DNA of 64,000 bases from an uncultured Bacteroidia bacterium (GCA_902789445.1 CADAOB010000007.1:27279-91278); one strand, 5' to 3'; shown: positions 17,593-27,721, numbered from the stretch's first letter. Numbers and translations are program-made. The notes: a model not told the origin generated them from the sequence alone.

Positions 17593-18267
17593 ATGAGAAT
17601 CGATATCCTGACTGTCGTGCCGGAGCTGCTGGAAAGCCCGCTCGGCTACTCCATCGTCAAACGGGCCCGCGACAAGGGGCTCGTCGAAATCCATGTCCAC
17701 AACATCCGTGACTATGGGAAAGGTCGCTGGCGCCAGGTCGACGACTACAGTTTCGGCGGTGACGCCGGCATGGTGATGATGATTGAGCCGGTGTACACCC
17801 TGATGGAGAAGCTCAAGTCCGAACGGAACTACGACGAGATCATCTTCACCTCGCCCGACGGCGAACCTTTCACGCAGCAGTTGGCCAACGAGCTTTCTTG
17901 CAAGGAGAACCTGATGATTCTCTGCGGCCACTACAAGGGTGTGGACCATCGCATCCGCGAGCATCTGGTCACGCGGGAGATCACGGTAGGGGATTACGTT
18001 CTCAGCGGCGGCGAGCTGCCGGCTGCCATCATCACCGACGCGGTGGTGCGGCTGCTCCCTGGCGCCCTCGGCGACGAGACTTCGGCGCTCTCCGATTCGT
18101 TCCAGGACGGCCTGCTTGCCCCGCCGGTCTATACCCGCCCCGCCGAGTTCAACGGCTGGAAGGTCCCCGACATCCTCCTGTCCGGCGATCCGAAGAAAAT
18201 CGCCGCCTGGCAGGACGAGCAGGCGCTCGCCCGCACGAAACGCCTCCGGCCGGAACTCCTGAAATAA
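17593..18267 (+). CDS. trmD: tRNA (guanine-37-N1)-methyltransferase TrmD
   Basis: TrmD methylates G37 next to the anticodon and so prevents +1 frameshifting. The 224-residue SPOUT protein shows the expected motifs: [17 protein letters not shown] at the start, [17 protein letters not shown], the SAM-knot segment [17 protein letters not shown] sequence ([17 protein letters not shown]) and [15 protein letters not shown], with the tail [13 protein letters not shown]. The ATG at 17593 is the natural start; the longer upstream frame runs through the DUF349 gene on the other strand. The usual rpsP/rimM/rplS partners are absent. The gene converges on the helicase gene. Confidence 0.95.
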   Translation: MRIDILTVVPELLESPLGYSIVKRARDKGLVEIHVHNIRDYGKGRWRQVDDYSFGGDAGMVMMIEPVYTLMEKLKSERNYDEIIFTSPDGEPFTQQLANELSCKENLMILCGHYKGVDHRIREHLVTREITVGDYVLSGGELPAAIITDAVVRLLPGALGDETSALSDSFQDGLLAPPVYTRPAEFNGWKVPDILLSGDPKKIAAWQDEQALARTKRLRPELLK

Positions 18268-18544
18268 CAGTTCTGCAGCTCCGGGGTTTCGCCATTCGCT
18301 ATCTTCGTCTGAGACGATCGTCGCTGCAATGTACACACTTGAAGATCAGACTGTTACAAAAAGTGATCCCCCTGCTTTCGAGGGGGATCATATTGTGTAA
18401 ATCGCTGACTATCAACTGCGTCCGTTGCAGCGCAAAAATGTGCAACCGATCGATACGCCCGGTCGGAGCCGGGCATGACGATAGGCGGGCGCTGCGGCGG
18501 TGCGGGTTTTGCGTCCGTCAGCGGCGGGCGCAGCAGCAGCGGGC
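18268..18544. other. Repeat-filled intergenic gap
   Basis: No gene is seen. The gap between convergent trmD and the RecD-like helicase is mostly one dispersed repeat element (18302-18480), with a REP-like palindrome (CGCCCGG and CCGGGC) near 18457-18474. Confidence 0.7.
18302..18480 (-). repeat. Dispersed 109-base palindromic element with terminator hairpin (copy A)
   Basis: The core is 18323-18431, with imperfect terminal inverted repeats (16 of 20 bases match): GCTGCAATGTACACACTTGA against the complement of 18412-18431. In the middle lies a perfect 10-base hairpin TGATCCCCCT/AGGGGGATCA (18364-18373 with 18381-18390). On the minus strand it is followed by CTTTTTG, so it can terminate the helicase transcript. 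Similarity to copy B extends beyond both ends and includes the REP-like palindrome. Copy B lies at 27888-27996 in the opposite orientation. Confidence 0.85.
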
Positions 18545-19960
18545 TTACGCGAAGAATTCGTCCTTGAAGTTGACGAAATAGACCTTTTCGACGCCGCGGG
18601 TGATGGCGGTGTAGAGCCATTTGAGGTCGTCGAGGGTGAGCTCTTTCCAGAAAGGGTTGTCGATGAAGACGCAGCGCCACTGGCCGCCCTGCGACTTGTG
18701 GCCGGTGATGGCCGTGGCATATTTGATCTGCAGGGCATTGAAATAGGGGTCTTCGCGGACCTTCTCGTAGCGCTTGCGGGCGCCGCGCACATCGGCATAG
18801 TCGGCGTTGACACCTTCGTAGAGCGCCCGCTGTTGTTCGGCGGAGAGCGACGGCTGTTCGGAGTCGAGCGTGTCGAGGATGATCTTGGCCTTGACCTCCA
18901 CGTCATTGTAGTCGGGGAATGCCAGGGTGGCGTCGGCAAAGTGCAGGCCGTAGCGTTCCTCGTGGTGAGAGACCCTGACCAGCTGCGCCACATCGCCGTT
19001 GGCGATGAAATCCATCTCGGGAATGTCGTCGAGGAACTGGTAGCAGTTCTTGACCACCATGAGCTTGTCGTCGCGCGTGAGCTGCTCCTCCCGGTTGAGG
19101 ACGGCGTTGCGGATACCGGCATTGTAGCGGTTGGCCCGTTTGTTCGAGCGGCAGAGCACCACGATGTCGTCGAGCCCGTAGCGGCCCACGGCGTCGCCGA
19201 TCTTCTCGATCAGTTCGCTGCCGCTTACCCGTTCCACGTCGTCGAATCCGGCCAGCCGGAGTTTCGGGGTCCGGACATCGCCCGCTTCGATGAGCTTGCG
19301 GACGATGGTCGCATTGGTCAGGATGCCCGATTCGGCCGCCTGGCGGACAACCGTCGTAAGCTCCGTGGCCATCACCGTCCCATAGCGGCCGAGCCACGAC
19401 AGGTCGAGGGCCGGGCTGTGGTCCAGGCCCACGGGCGGGAGCTGCCCCCGGTCGCCGATGATGATGAGTTTGTCGTCCACGCCGCTGCGGACGAAGCGGA
19501 CCAGGTCGTCGAGCAGGTCGCCGGAACCGAACACGCTGCTGCCGCCCGTTCCCGTCTCGATGGAGATCAGCGAAGCCTCATCGACGATGAAAAACGTATC
19601 CTTGGCCTTGTTGAAATTGAGCTGGAATTCTCCGACGCCGTCGTGCACGCCTTTCTGGCGATAGATGTGCTTGTGGATGGTGTAGGCCTTTTCGCCGGTG
19701 AAGCCGGAAAGCACTTTGGCGGCCCGGCCGGTGGGGGCCAGCAGCACATATCTGTATTTCAGCTCTTTCAAGGTGCGGACGAATGCGGCAATGGCCGAAG
19801 TCTTGCCCGTACCGGCGTAACCGCTCACCAGCAGCAGGTCGCAGGTCTCATATTGGACCGTAAAGTCGGCGAGGGTGTCGAAGAGCCGCGCCTGGCAGGG
19901 CGTGGGCGGATAGCCCAGATGGCTCCGCAGCCGTTCGGAGAAGAAATCGGCGACCCCCAT
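18545..19960 (-). CDS. RecD-like superfamily 1 DNA helicase
   Basis: The 471-residue protein has the SF1 helicase motifs: Walker A G47YAGTGKT54, then APTGRAAK (motif Ia), FFIVDEAS (Walker B), IIIGDRGQLPPV (motif III), and TAITGHKSQGGQW near the C-terminus (motif V of the UvrD_C_2 domain), ending LYTAITRGVEKVY (motif VI). It lacks the long N-terminal part of RecD2 and so is the short Dda/RecD-like type common in Bacteroidales. A role in replication restart or repair is inferred. It is the last gene of the surE-to-helicase operon; its ATG shares one base with the trkH stop. Confidence 0.9.
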   Translation of the reverse strand: MGVADFFSERLRSHLGYPPTPCQARLFDTLADFTVQYETCDLLLVSGYAGTGKTSAIAAFVRTLKELKYRYVLLAPTGRAAKVLSGFTGEKAYTIHKHIYRQKGVHDGVGEFQLNFNKAKDTFFIVDEASLISIETGTGGSSVFGSGDLLDDLVRFVRSGVDDKLIIIGDRGQLPPVGLDHSPALDLSWLGRYGTVMATELTTVVRQAAESGILTNATIVRKLIEAGDVRTPKLRLAGFDDVERVSGSELIEKIGDAVGRYGLDDIVVLCRSNKRANRYNAGIRNAVLNREEQLTRDDKLMVVKNCYQFLDDIPEMDFIANGDVAQLVRVSHHEERYGLHFADATLAFPDYNDVEVKAKIILDTLDSEQPSLSAEQQRALYEGVNADYADVRGARKRYEKVREDPYFNALQIKYATAITGHKSQGGQWRCVFIDNPFWKELTLDDLKWLYTAITRGVEKVYFVNFKDEFFA

Positions 19961-21411
19961 CAGGCACGCTTTCTATAGAGGACGAAGACCAGCAGGATCG
20001 AATAGATGCCCAGACGTCCGATGATCATCTGGATGCCCATCAGGACCTTGGCCAGTTCGGGCGCCGTCGAGAAATTGCTCATCGACGAGCCGAAGCTGCC
20101 GAAGCAGGGCCCGACATTGCTCATCATCGACACGGAAGCGCTGACCGACGTAAGCAGGTCCAGGCCGAAAGCCGCATAGACGACGGCCATCACGAGCGTG
20201 ATGATCAGGTAGAGCAGCACGTAGAGGGAAACGCTCGTGATCATGTCGCGGTCGATGGTCTGCCCGCCCGACTTGACCTGCACCACGGCGTTGGGCCAGG
20301 CGATCTTGACCAGCTGCGCCCGGGCCGCCTTGACCGTCAGGTACACACGGTCGGAGCGCAGGCCCGAGGTCGTGGAACCCGAGCAGCCGCACTGGATGGC
20401 GGCGTACATCAGGATCAGGATCGAGAAGACGGGCCACACGTTGGTGTCGGTCGAACCGAAGCCGGTGGTCGAGATGGTCGAAACCACCGTGAAGAAACTG
20501 TGCCGGAGCGCCTGCCACAGGTTCGGGATCGTGCCGCTGGTCATCAGATTGATTGTCACCAGCAGGCTCGCAATGAGGATGGTCGCCAGGTAGAATTTCG
20601 TGATGGGATTCTTGAAGACCTTGAAGGTCCGTGTGGCGAACGAGGCGTAGATCAGGCCGAAGTGCAGGCTGGCTATAATCATGAAAATGATCAGCAGGAT
20701 CTCGATGAGCGGCGAATCGTATGCTGCGATCGACGCGTTCTTGATGCTGAATCCGCCCGTTGCCGTGACGCTGAGTGCGTGGTTGGCGGCATCGAAGAGC
20801 GGCATGCCGGCCAGCAGCAGCGAGAAGAACGAGCAGACAGTGATTCCGGCATAGACCGAGACCACCACGCGGATGAACTTGTTGGATTTGTACTGGTAGT
20901 TGCTCCGCGAAATGTCTTCGACGTCCATCTTGCTCATCTTGAAGCGCACCGTGCCGAAGGAGGGGAGGATCATCATGATGAAGACCACTACGCCCAGGCC
21001 GCCGATGTAGTGGGTGGACGAGCGCCAGAAAAGCAGCCCCTTGGGCAGGGCTTCGATGTCCTTCAGGATGGTGGCGCCGGTGGTCGTGATGCCGGAAGCA
21101 CTTTCAAACCAGGCGTTGACCAGCGAGAATTCTCCGCCCCAGAGCACATAGGGCAGCATTGAGAAGATGCAGCAGAGGAACCAGGCGATCAGCAGGATGG
21201 CCAGACCTTCCCGGGTGTTGATGTCTTTGTTGCGCCGGACGAAGATCAGGGGGAAGACGCCCACCATCATCGTCAGGACGGCGCTCAGGAAAAGCGGCGA
21301 GAAAGAAGAGTCGAAACCGTCGAGCGCCGCCACCAGGGCGGACAGGAACATGAACACCGCGCAGCAGATCAGCGCGATGCCCACATTACGCGATATGACG
21401 CCCAGGTTCAT
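19960..21411 (-). CDS. trkH: TrkH family potassium uptake membrane subunit
   Basis: TrkH forms the membrane channel of the Trk potassium uptake system. The 483-residue product has about ten membrane helices and the four pore loops in order: SGITTTGATIL, LSVTATGGFSI, VSTISTTGFGS and MSNVGPCFGSFG, each with the selectivity-filter glycine. The segment GCSGSTTSGLRSDR matches the family's cytoplasmic turn. The regulatory partner TrkA is not in the window. The gene overlaps the upstream sensor-like gene by four bases. Confidence 0.93.
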   Translation of the reverse strand: MNLGVISRNVGIALICCAVFMFLSALVAALDGFDSSFSPLFLSAVLTMMVGVFPLIFVRRNKDINTREGLAILLIAWFLCCIFSMLPYVLWGGEFSLVNAWFESASGITTTGATILKDIEALPKGLLFWRSSTHYIGGLGVVVFIMMILPSFGTVRFKMSKMDVEDISRSNYQYKSNKFIRVVVSVYAGITVCSFFSLLLAGMPLFDAANHALSVTATGGFSIKNASIAAYDSPLIEILLIIFMIIASLHFGLIYASFATRTFKVFKNPITKFYLATILIASLLVTINLMTSGTIPNLWQALRHSFFTVVSTISTTGFGSTDTNVWPVFSILILMYAAIQCGCSGSTTSGLRSDRVYLTVKAARAQLVKIAWPNAVVQVKSGGQTIDRDMITSVSLYVLLYLIITLVMAVVYAAFGLDLLTSVSASVSMMSNVGPCFGSFGSSMSNFSTAPELAKVLMGIQMIIGRLGIYSILLVFVLYRKRA

Positions 21412-22211
21412 CGTTCCAGTTCCCGCTTAAACGCCTGATTCTGTTCGACAATGTCACCCACGGCCTCGTTGAGTTCCTCCAGCTCGTCGTCGTTGTCGAG
21501 CTTGATGTCATAGCCGCGGCCGTGATAGCGGTATCCCTTGATGCCGCCGGTGACCTTGAGCAGCGGATTGATCAGGTAATAATTCAGGTAATAATTGAAA
21601 AGCAGGACCATGATCAGGCCCACCAGCACCGAGACCACGCCCGGCATCAGGCTGCGGTAGGTGCCCTCGCGGATATCCTGCGAACTCTCGATCAGCGCAT
21701 CCTGGCAGGCGGAAGTCAGCTGCATCATATAGCCGCGGAACTTGTGATAGACCGGCTGCAGGCGGTTGAAGAACCAGTGCTGCCGCTCTTCGTAGCCGTA
21801 TTCCCACATCTTGTCGGCTTCGGCCACAACCTGCATGTAGGCGGCATAGGCGTAGAGCACCGAGTCGGCGCCGGCCTGTTCCTCGGGGGTGACGAAGCTC
21901 TTGCTCAGGTTCTCGAAGGTGGCGACGAGTTCCTCCTCGCGGGCGATCGGCATGTCGTCCGGGCGGTTCGCCCCGTCGAGCACCAGTCCGTTCATCAGGC
22001 TGATGTTGTACTGTTCCGAGACGGAGAGCAGCTCGCGGGCGGCGTTGATGCTGCGGATGTTGTCGGCAATCACGCCCGAGACGTAACGGTTCATCCGGGA
22101 GAACTCGAAGACGGAGATCACGCTCGAGAAAAACAGGATGACTGCCAGCACGATACAGCCGACAAGCACCTTCCGCTTGATTCCCAGTTTCTTGAATTTG
22201 AATTTCAACAT
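21408..22211 (-). CDS. Membrane protein with four-helix-bundle sensor and HAMP-like tail
   Basis: The 267-residue product has a membrane helix at about residues 15-35, a helical periplasmic region of some 155 residues (four-helix-bundle type, as in chemoreceptor ligand domains), a second membrane helix near 192-215, and a short HAMP/coiled-coil end (DDELEELNEAVGDIVEQNQAF). No kinase, cyclase or methyl-accepting output domain follows, so it would have to act through a partner. The four-base overlap with trkH suggests that it modulates potassium uptake; this is inference. Its first codons overlap the end of dapF by seven bases. Confidence 0.75.
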   Translation of the reverse strand: MLKFKFKKLGIKRKVLVGCIVLAVILFFSSVISVFEFSRMNRYVSGVIADNIRSINAARELLSVSEQYNISLMNGLVLDGANRPDDMPIAREEELVATFENLSKSFVTPEEQAGADSVLYAYAAYMQVVAEADKMWEYGYEERQHWFFNRLQPVYHKFRGYMMQLTSACQDALIESSQDIREGTYRSLMPGVVSVLVGLIMVLLFNYYLNYYLINPLLKVTGGIKGYRYHGRGYDIKLDNDDELEELNEAVGDIVEQNQAFKRELER

Positions 22212-23020
22212 AGCTCGATATCGGTTTCAAACACCCGGGTGGCGGGGCCGGTCAGCCAGACGTCGTGGAAGGATCCGTCCTTCTCCGCCAGGAAATCGAC
22301 CGCCAGTTCTCCCCCCAGGGCCCGAAGGACAAATTTAATACGTTCTGCGCCATTTTCATCATTTGCGGTGAAACATTTTTCCCCGTGCAGCCAGCTGGCC
22401 AGCGCCGAAGCGGTCGCACCGGTGCCGCAGGCCCAGGTCTCTGCCTCCACGCCCCGTTCGTAGGTCCGGATGGCCAGGTGGTCTCCGAAGGGTTCGACGA
22501 AATTGACGTTCGCCCCGCGCGGGAAACGTTTGTCCCAGCGCAGGCGCTTGCCTTCCGTGTCCACGGGAAAATCTTTTAAATCTTTCACCCACTGGATGAA
22601 ATGGGTGGATCCGGTCTCCATCAGCCAGCCGTCCGGATATTTGACGGGCGGTTCGGCGTCGCGCATTTTGAGCCGGACGATGCTGCAGTCGCCCTGCTGC
22701 GAGAGCAACTGGGCGCTGTGCGGGCCGTCGCAGGCCACGAAATCGAAGTGTGTCAGGCCCATCAGCGAGGCGAAGGCCACCAGGCAGCGCCCGCCGTTGC
22801 CGCACATCGTCCCTTCCGGGCCGTCGGCGTTGTAGTAATGCATCTCGAAATCGGCCCGGTCGCTCGCGCAGAGCGTCATCAGGCCGTCTGCTCCGACACC
22901 GAAGCGCCGGTCGCAGAGCCGGTGGACCTGTTCCGGCGTCAGGGCGATCGCCCCGTCCCGGTTGTCGAGGATCACGAAGTCGTTGCCGGCTCCCTGATAT
23001 TTAAATACGTGCAGTTTCAT
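22205..23020 (-). CDS. dapF: Diaminopimelate epimerase
   Basis: DapF interconverts LL- and meso-diaminopimelate, the last but one step of lysine synthesis and the source of the peptidoglycan cross-linking residue. The 271-residue product has both catalytic cysteines in context, GTMCGNGGRC (about residue 73) and TWACGTGATA (about residue 215), plus the N-terminal FKYQGAGNDFVILDN and RRFGVGADGL. The start at 23020 is chosen for MKLHVFKYQG; the ATG one codon upstream (23023) is equally possible. The start lies inside the end of lpxB (about 20-base overlap), which implies translational coupling. Confidence 0.95.
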   Translation of the reverse strand: MKLHVFKYQGAGNDFVILDNRDGAIALTPEQVHRLCDRRFGVGADGLMTLCASDRADFEMHYYNADGPEGTMCGNGGRCLVAFASLMGLTHFDFVACDGPHSAQLLSQQGDCSIVRLKMRDAEPPVKYPDGWLMETGSTHFIQWVKDLKDFPVDTEGKRLRWDKRFPRGANVNFVEPFGDHLAIRTYERGVEAETWACGTGATASALASWLHGEKCFTANDENGAERIKFVLRALGGELAVDFLAEKDGSFHDVWLTGPATRVFETDIELC

Positions 23021-24080
23021 CATACATATCTTTTGCTGTGCGCGCGGAGGCACCTTCGCCACCGAGCGCAAGTTTCAATTCTTCATAACCCGCCTTCATG
23101 CGGGCGGCCGTTTCACCGTCCAGCAGGATCTTCTCCAGTTCGCGGAAGATGGCTTCGGGGGATGCGGCGTCCTGGAGCAGTTCCGGGAAGATGCGCCGGT
23201 CCAGCGTCAGGTTGGCCAGGCTGACATGCGGAACGCGCACCAGCAGTCTGGCGGCCAGCCAGGTAAAGCGGTCGAATCCATAGCAGACCACCTGCGGGGT
23301 GCCGATGAGGGCGGCTTCGAGCGAAGCGGTTCAGGAGCAGATGACGGCCGCCTGCGAAGCCGCGAGAATATCGTATGTGCGGCCCGGCAGGATCTCGATC
23401 CGGGAGTCGGCCGGGAGGTATTTCCGGTAATCGCCGGGCGTCATCGAAGGCGCGGCGGCGAGCGTCAGCCTGTAAGCCGACAGGCGCGGATCGGCCGCCA
23501 GCAGGCGTTCCAGCGCAGCGAGCCGCGGCATCAGGAATTTCAGTTCGGCACTCCGGCTTCCGGGCAGCAGCGCGATGCGGGGCACGGCTGCATCCGCGGT
23601 TTCCAGCGGGCGGAAAGGCCACTGCGCGATGCTGTCCAGCAGCGGATTGCCGAAGTAGCGGGGCTGGATTCCGTGCTGCCGGAACCAGTCCAGCTCGAAG
23701 GGGAAGATGCAGTAAAGCACATCCACGTCGCGGCGGAGCTTCTTGACCCGGCCGGCGCCGTGCGCCCAGACTTTGGGCGCAATGTACCAGAAGACCTTGA
23801 AGCCCTGCCGGCGGGCGAAGCGGGCCATCCTGAAATTGAAGCCCGGATTGTCGACCAGGATGACCGCGTCGGAGTGCCAGGACCGCATGTCTTCCTTGCA
23901 GGCGGCGATCCGCGCAAGCACCTGGCGGGTGTGGCGGATCACGTCGGTCAGACCCATCACAGCCGCGTCGCCGCCCCGGTAGCGGATGTCGCAATCGGGA
24001 TCGGCGGCCCGCAGCGCGCGCATCAGATTCGATGCGTGCAGCTCGCCCGAAGCTTCGCCGGCTATGATGTAATATTTCAT
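23001..24080 (-). pseudogene. lpxB: Lipid-A-disaccharide synthase interrupted by an in-frame TGA
   Basis: LpxB joins UDP-2,3-diacylglucosamine and lipid X into the lipid A disaccharide. The frame starts well (MKYYIIAGEASGELHASNLMRAL) and runs through FKVFWYIAPKVWAHGAGR, FPFELDWF and LLPGSRSAELKFL to AAVICS. There it meets TGA at 23331-23333. Without any frame change the family sequence resumes at once: TASLEAALIGTPQVVCYG and on to the normal C-terminus at 23001. The lost codon stands where the family has glycine (SGTA/S), so a single GGA to TGA change explains it. Either this copy is inactive, or the base is a sequencing error. It sits six bases after surE and overlaps dapF. Confidence 0.85.
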
Positions 24081-24086
24081 CTTCGT

Positions 24087-24893
24087 CTATTTGTCAAGTT
24101 TCCAGTTGTCGCGCAGGCGTTCCAGCTCTTCGTAGTCCGTGGTATCCACCTTGTGCGGCACGATCGACACATAACCGCTGTCCACCAGGTGGTGGTCGGC
24201 GTCCGGAGCGCCCAGGGGCTCCTCGTCTTCAAAGTCGCCCACCATCCAGAAATAGTGCCGTCCGCGGAGGGTGATCCGATGGTCGAACTCCCGGACCCAG
24301 CGGCCGGCGCCCTGACGGGCCATCCGGATGCCGCGGATCTGGTCTTTGGGGATGTCCGGGATGTTGACATTCAGGTAGATGCCCCGTTTGATCCCGTCGG
24401 CGAGCACCCATTCGATGACCTTGCGCCCATAGAAGACCGTACCTTCAAAGTCGGGATCCGGCGCATGGGTATTGATGGAAAGGCCGACGGACGGGATGTC
24501 GTAGAGCGTTCCTTCCTCGGCTGCGCCCAGGGTTCCGCTGTAGATCGCGGCGGCCGAAGCGTTGGAACCGTGGTTGATACCCGAGACCAGCAGGTCCGGC
24601 AGGCGGCCCTCATGCAGATACAGGTTGATGCCGAGTTTGGCGCAGTCGGCCGGTGTGCCGCCGAGCTTGTAAACGCGCAGGGATCCCCGTCCTGCCTCCG
24701 CCTTCTCCTTTGCCAGGATGTCGATCATGATGGGTTTGTCGAGCGTCAGCGAGACCGATTTGCCCGACTGCGGCTCCTGCGGGGCGACGACCGTCACGTT
24801 TCCGTAGTCCCTGAGCATGTCCGCAAGGACATGAATGCCACGGGCTTGATAGCCGTCGTCGTTGGTGACCAGTATCTCGAGTGTTTTATCCAT
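24087..24893 (-). CDS. surE: 5'/3'-nucleotidase SurE
   Basis: SurE is a metal-dependent phosphatase acting on nucleoside monophosphates. The 268-residue product has the metal site VTNDDGYQARGI at the N-terminus, the S/N ligands VVAPQEPQSGKSVSLT and LVSGINHGSNASAAAIYSGT, and the family's PSVGLSIN. Its first codon lies 19 bases beyond a consensus -7 box, and it is the promoter-proximal gene of a tightly packed operon (surE, lpxB, dapF, sensor-like, trkH, helicase). Confidence 0.95.
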   Translation of the reverse strand: MDKTLEILVTNDDGYQARGIHVLADMLRDYGNVTVVAPQEPQSGKSVSLTLDKPIMIDILAKEKAEAGRGSLRVYKLGGTPADCAKLGINLYLHEGRLPDLLVSGINHGSNASAAAIYSGTLGAAEEGTLYDIPSVGLSINTHAPDPDFEGTVFYGRKVIEWVLADGIKRGIYLNVNIPDIPKDQIRGIRMARQGAGRWVREFDHRITLRGRHYFWMVGDFEDEEPLGAPDADHHLVDSGYVSIVPHKVDTTDYEELERLRDNWKLDK

Positions 24894-24912
24894 TTTTTTT
24901 CAGTTCAAATCA

Positions 24913-24920
24913 CAAAGATA
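24913..24920 (-). promoter_or_regulatory. -7 promoter box of the surE operon
   Basis: Read on the minus strand this is TATCTTTG, a perfect TAnnTTTG, 19 bases before the surE ATG. It is divergent from the gapA promoter. Confidence 0.65.
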
Positions 24921-24943
24921 AGAATATTAACAAAAAATATTAC

Positions 24944-24951
24944 TACATTTG
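24944..24951 (+). promoter_or_regulatory. -7 promoter box of gapA
   Basis: TACATTTG is a perfect TAnnTTTG, 42 bases before the gapA ATG, leaving a short AT-rich leader. Confidence 0.65.
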
Positions 24952-24960
24952 CGAGCCTGA

Positions 24961-25995
<1,035 letters not shown>

Positions 25996-26021
25996 GCGTA
26001 AGTGCCTGAATCAGAAAAAAG

Positions 26022-26051
26022 CGCAAGCCCATTGGGGTTTGCGTTTTTTTT
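26022..26051 (+). terminator. Intrinsic terminator of gapA
   Basis: CGCAAGCCC pairs with GGGTTTGCG across a short loop, followed by a run of T (26044-26051). It is 26 bases after the gapA stop codon. Confidence 0.85.
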
Positions 26052-26053
26052 AT

Positions 26054-26061
26054 TATTTTTG
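26054..26061 (+). promoter_or_regulatory. -7 promoter box downstream of the gapA terminator
   Basis: TATTTTTG is a perfect TAnnTTTG, 31 bases before the ATG of the 5'-nucleotidase gene at 26093. It partly uses the T-rich tail of the gapA terminator. Confidence 0.55.
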
Positions 26062-26092
26062 TAAGAAATCAGAACCAATTTCAAAGCAAGAC

Positions 26093-27721
26093 ATGAAACG
26101 GCTCCTCCTTCCCCTGCTCGTGCTGCTGGCCGCCGCGGCCTGCAGCCCGAAGACGGCGCCCGCCGGATCCGGCTCCCGGGCCGGCAAGGCGGCTTCCGAC
26201 ATCGTCATCCTCTACGACAACGACGTCCACTGCGCCGTGGACGGCTATGCCGAAATGGCGGCGCTCAAGGCCGAGACGCTGCAGAAGACGCCGTATGTGG
26301 CGCTGGTCTCCGCCGGCGACTTCGTCCAGGGCGGCTCCCTCGGTGCCGCGTCGAAGGGCGGCTATATCATCGATATCATGAATGCCGTGGGCTACGACTT
26401 CGTGACGCTCGGCAACCACGAATTCGACTATGCCATCCCCCGGATGGTCGAGCTGATGAATACGCTGACGGCCACCGCGGTCTGCTGCAACCTGATTGAC
26501 CTGAAAACGGACAGGCGGATGTACCGGCCCTATGCCATCAAGGACTTCGGCGGCACGAAAGTGGCTTTCGTGGGCGGGGCTACGCCCTACAGTTTCAATT
26601 CTTCGACGCCTGCCTATTTCCAGGACGACAAAGGGAACTATGTCTATTCGCTCTCGGCCGACAACTACTACGACAACTTCCAGAACTTCGTCGATGACGC
26701 CCGCCAGCAGGGTGCCGACTATGTGATCGCCCTCACGCACCTGGGTGACGACATCAGCTACGATCCCATCAACTCGCAGACCCTTGCGGCCAACACCCGG
26801 GGCATCGACGCCATCATCGACGGCCACTCCCACAGCCTGGTGCCTGCCCGCACGCTCAAGAACAAGGAAGGAAAGGACGTGCTTTATACCCAGACAGGCG
26901 CGCATTTCGAAAACATCGGCGTACTGACCATCTCACCGGAAGGCAAGCTCTCGACCCGGCTGGTATCCGTGAAGGACTACGCGAAGAAGGATCCGCGGGT
27001 ACAGGCTGTCATCGAGCAGAAGAAGCAGGCCTATGCGGCCCTGGGCGCCCGCAAGATCGGCCATTCGGAGATGATGCTCCCGGCCAAGGATGAAAACGGG
27101 GACTGGCTGGTACGCAAGTACGAGACTTCGCTCGGCGACCTGTGCGCCGACGCTTTCCGCGTCACACTGGGCACCGACATCGCGATGCTGGGCGGCGGGT
27201 CGATCCGCAAGGACCTGCCGGAAGGCGACATCCGCTACGATGACATCTTCAATGTATTCCCCTTCGGCAACACCACCTGCACGGCCACGCTCAGCGGCCA
27301 GCAGATCCTCGATGCGCTGGAATTCGGCGTGGGCGCCTGGCCGACTGATTTCGGCGGCTTCCTCCACGTGTCGGGCCTGACCTACGAATTCGACCCCTCG
27401 GTCGAGAGTCCGGTGGTCTATGATGTCAACAAGGCTTTCGTGCGCATCGACGCCGGCCCCCGCCGGGTCTTCAACGTCCGCGTCCTCGACCCTGAGACGG
27501 GCAATTACGAGCCCATCGATCCCAAACGGGAATACACGGTCGGCGGCACGACCTATCTGCTGCGCGACGCCGGTGACGGCTACGAGCTGCTCAAGGGCCT
27601 GGGTCATGACACCGGCACCGCGGACGTCGATCAGCTGGAGAAATACATCGTCGAAGTCCTCAAAGGCGAAATCCGCATCTCCCAGTACGGCGCTTCCCAG
27701 CAGCGGGTCAGACAGAAATAG
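26093..27721 (+). CDS. Lipoprotein 5'-nucleotidase / 2',3'-cyclic phosphodiesterase family
   Basis: The 542-residue product has a lipoprotein signal (AAAAC). A calcineurin-like metallophosphoesterase domain follows, with metal ligands ILYDNDVHC, SAGDFVQGG, LGNHEFDY, ALTHLGDD and IDGHSHS. Then comes the 5'-nucleotidase C-terminal domain (about residues 320-520, LGDLCADAFRVT and AMLGGGSIRKDLPEGDI), which binds the base. Such enzymes hydrolyse extracellular nucleotides to nucleosides. The start at 26093 is chosen for the signal peptide; the upstream in-frame codons are not signal-like. It is followed by a repeat cluster containing a terminator. Confidence 0.9.
   Translation: MKRLLLPLLVLLAAAACSPKTAPAGSGSRAGKAASDIVILYDNDVHCAVDGYAEMAALKAETLQKTPYVALVSAGDFVQGGSLGAASKGGYIIDIMNAVGYDFVTLGNHEFDYAIPRMVELMNTLTATAVCCNLIDLKTDRRMYRPYAIKDFGGTKVAFVGGATPYSFNSSTPAYFQDDKGNYVYSLSADNYYDNFQNFVDDARQQGADYVIALTHLGDDISYDPINSQTLAANTRGIDAIIDGHSHSLVPARTLKNKEGKDVLYTQTGAHFENIGVLTISPEGKLSTRLVSVKDYAKKDPRVQAVIEQKKQAYAALGARKIGHSEMMLPAKDENGDWLVRKYETSLGDLCADAFRVTLGTDIAMLGGGSIRKDLPEGDIRYDDIFNVFPFGNTTCTATLSGQQILDALEFGVGAWPTDFGGFLHVSGLTYEFDPSVESPVVYDVNKAFVRIDAGPRRVFNVRVLDPETGNYEPIDPKREYTVGGTTYLLRDAGDGYELLKGLGHDTGTADVDQLEKYIVEVLKGEIRISQYGASQQRVRQK

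Noticed and set aside
23331..23333. Recoding of TGA as glycine, as in Absconditabacteria and Gracilibacteria
   Set aside because: Many intact genes in the window end in TGA (rmlB, the PLP protein, trkH), and no other conserved glycine was seen replaced by TGA. A single mutation or base error is simpler.
26022..26051. Possible riboswitch or RNA gene after gapA
   Set aside because: It is a simple terminator hairpin with a T-run; there is no room for an aptamer.
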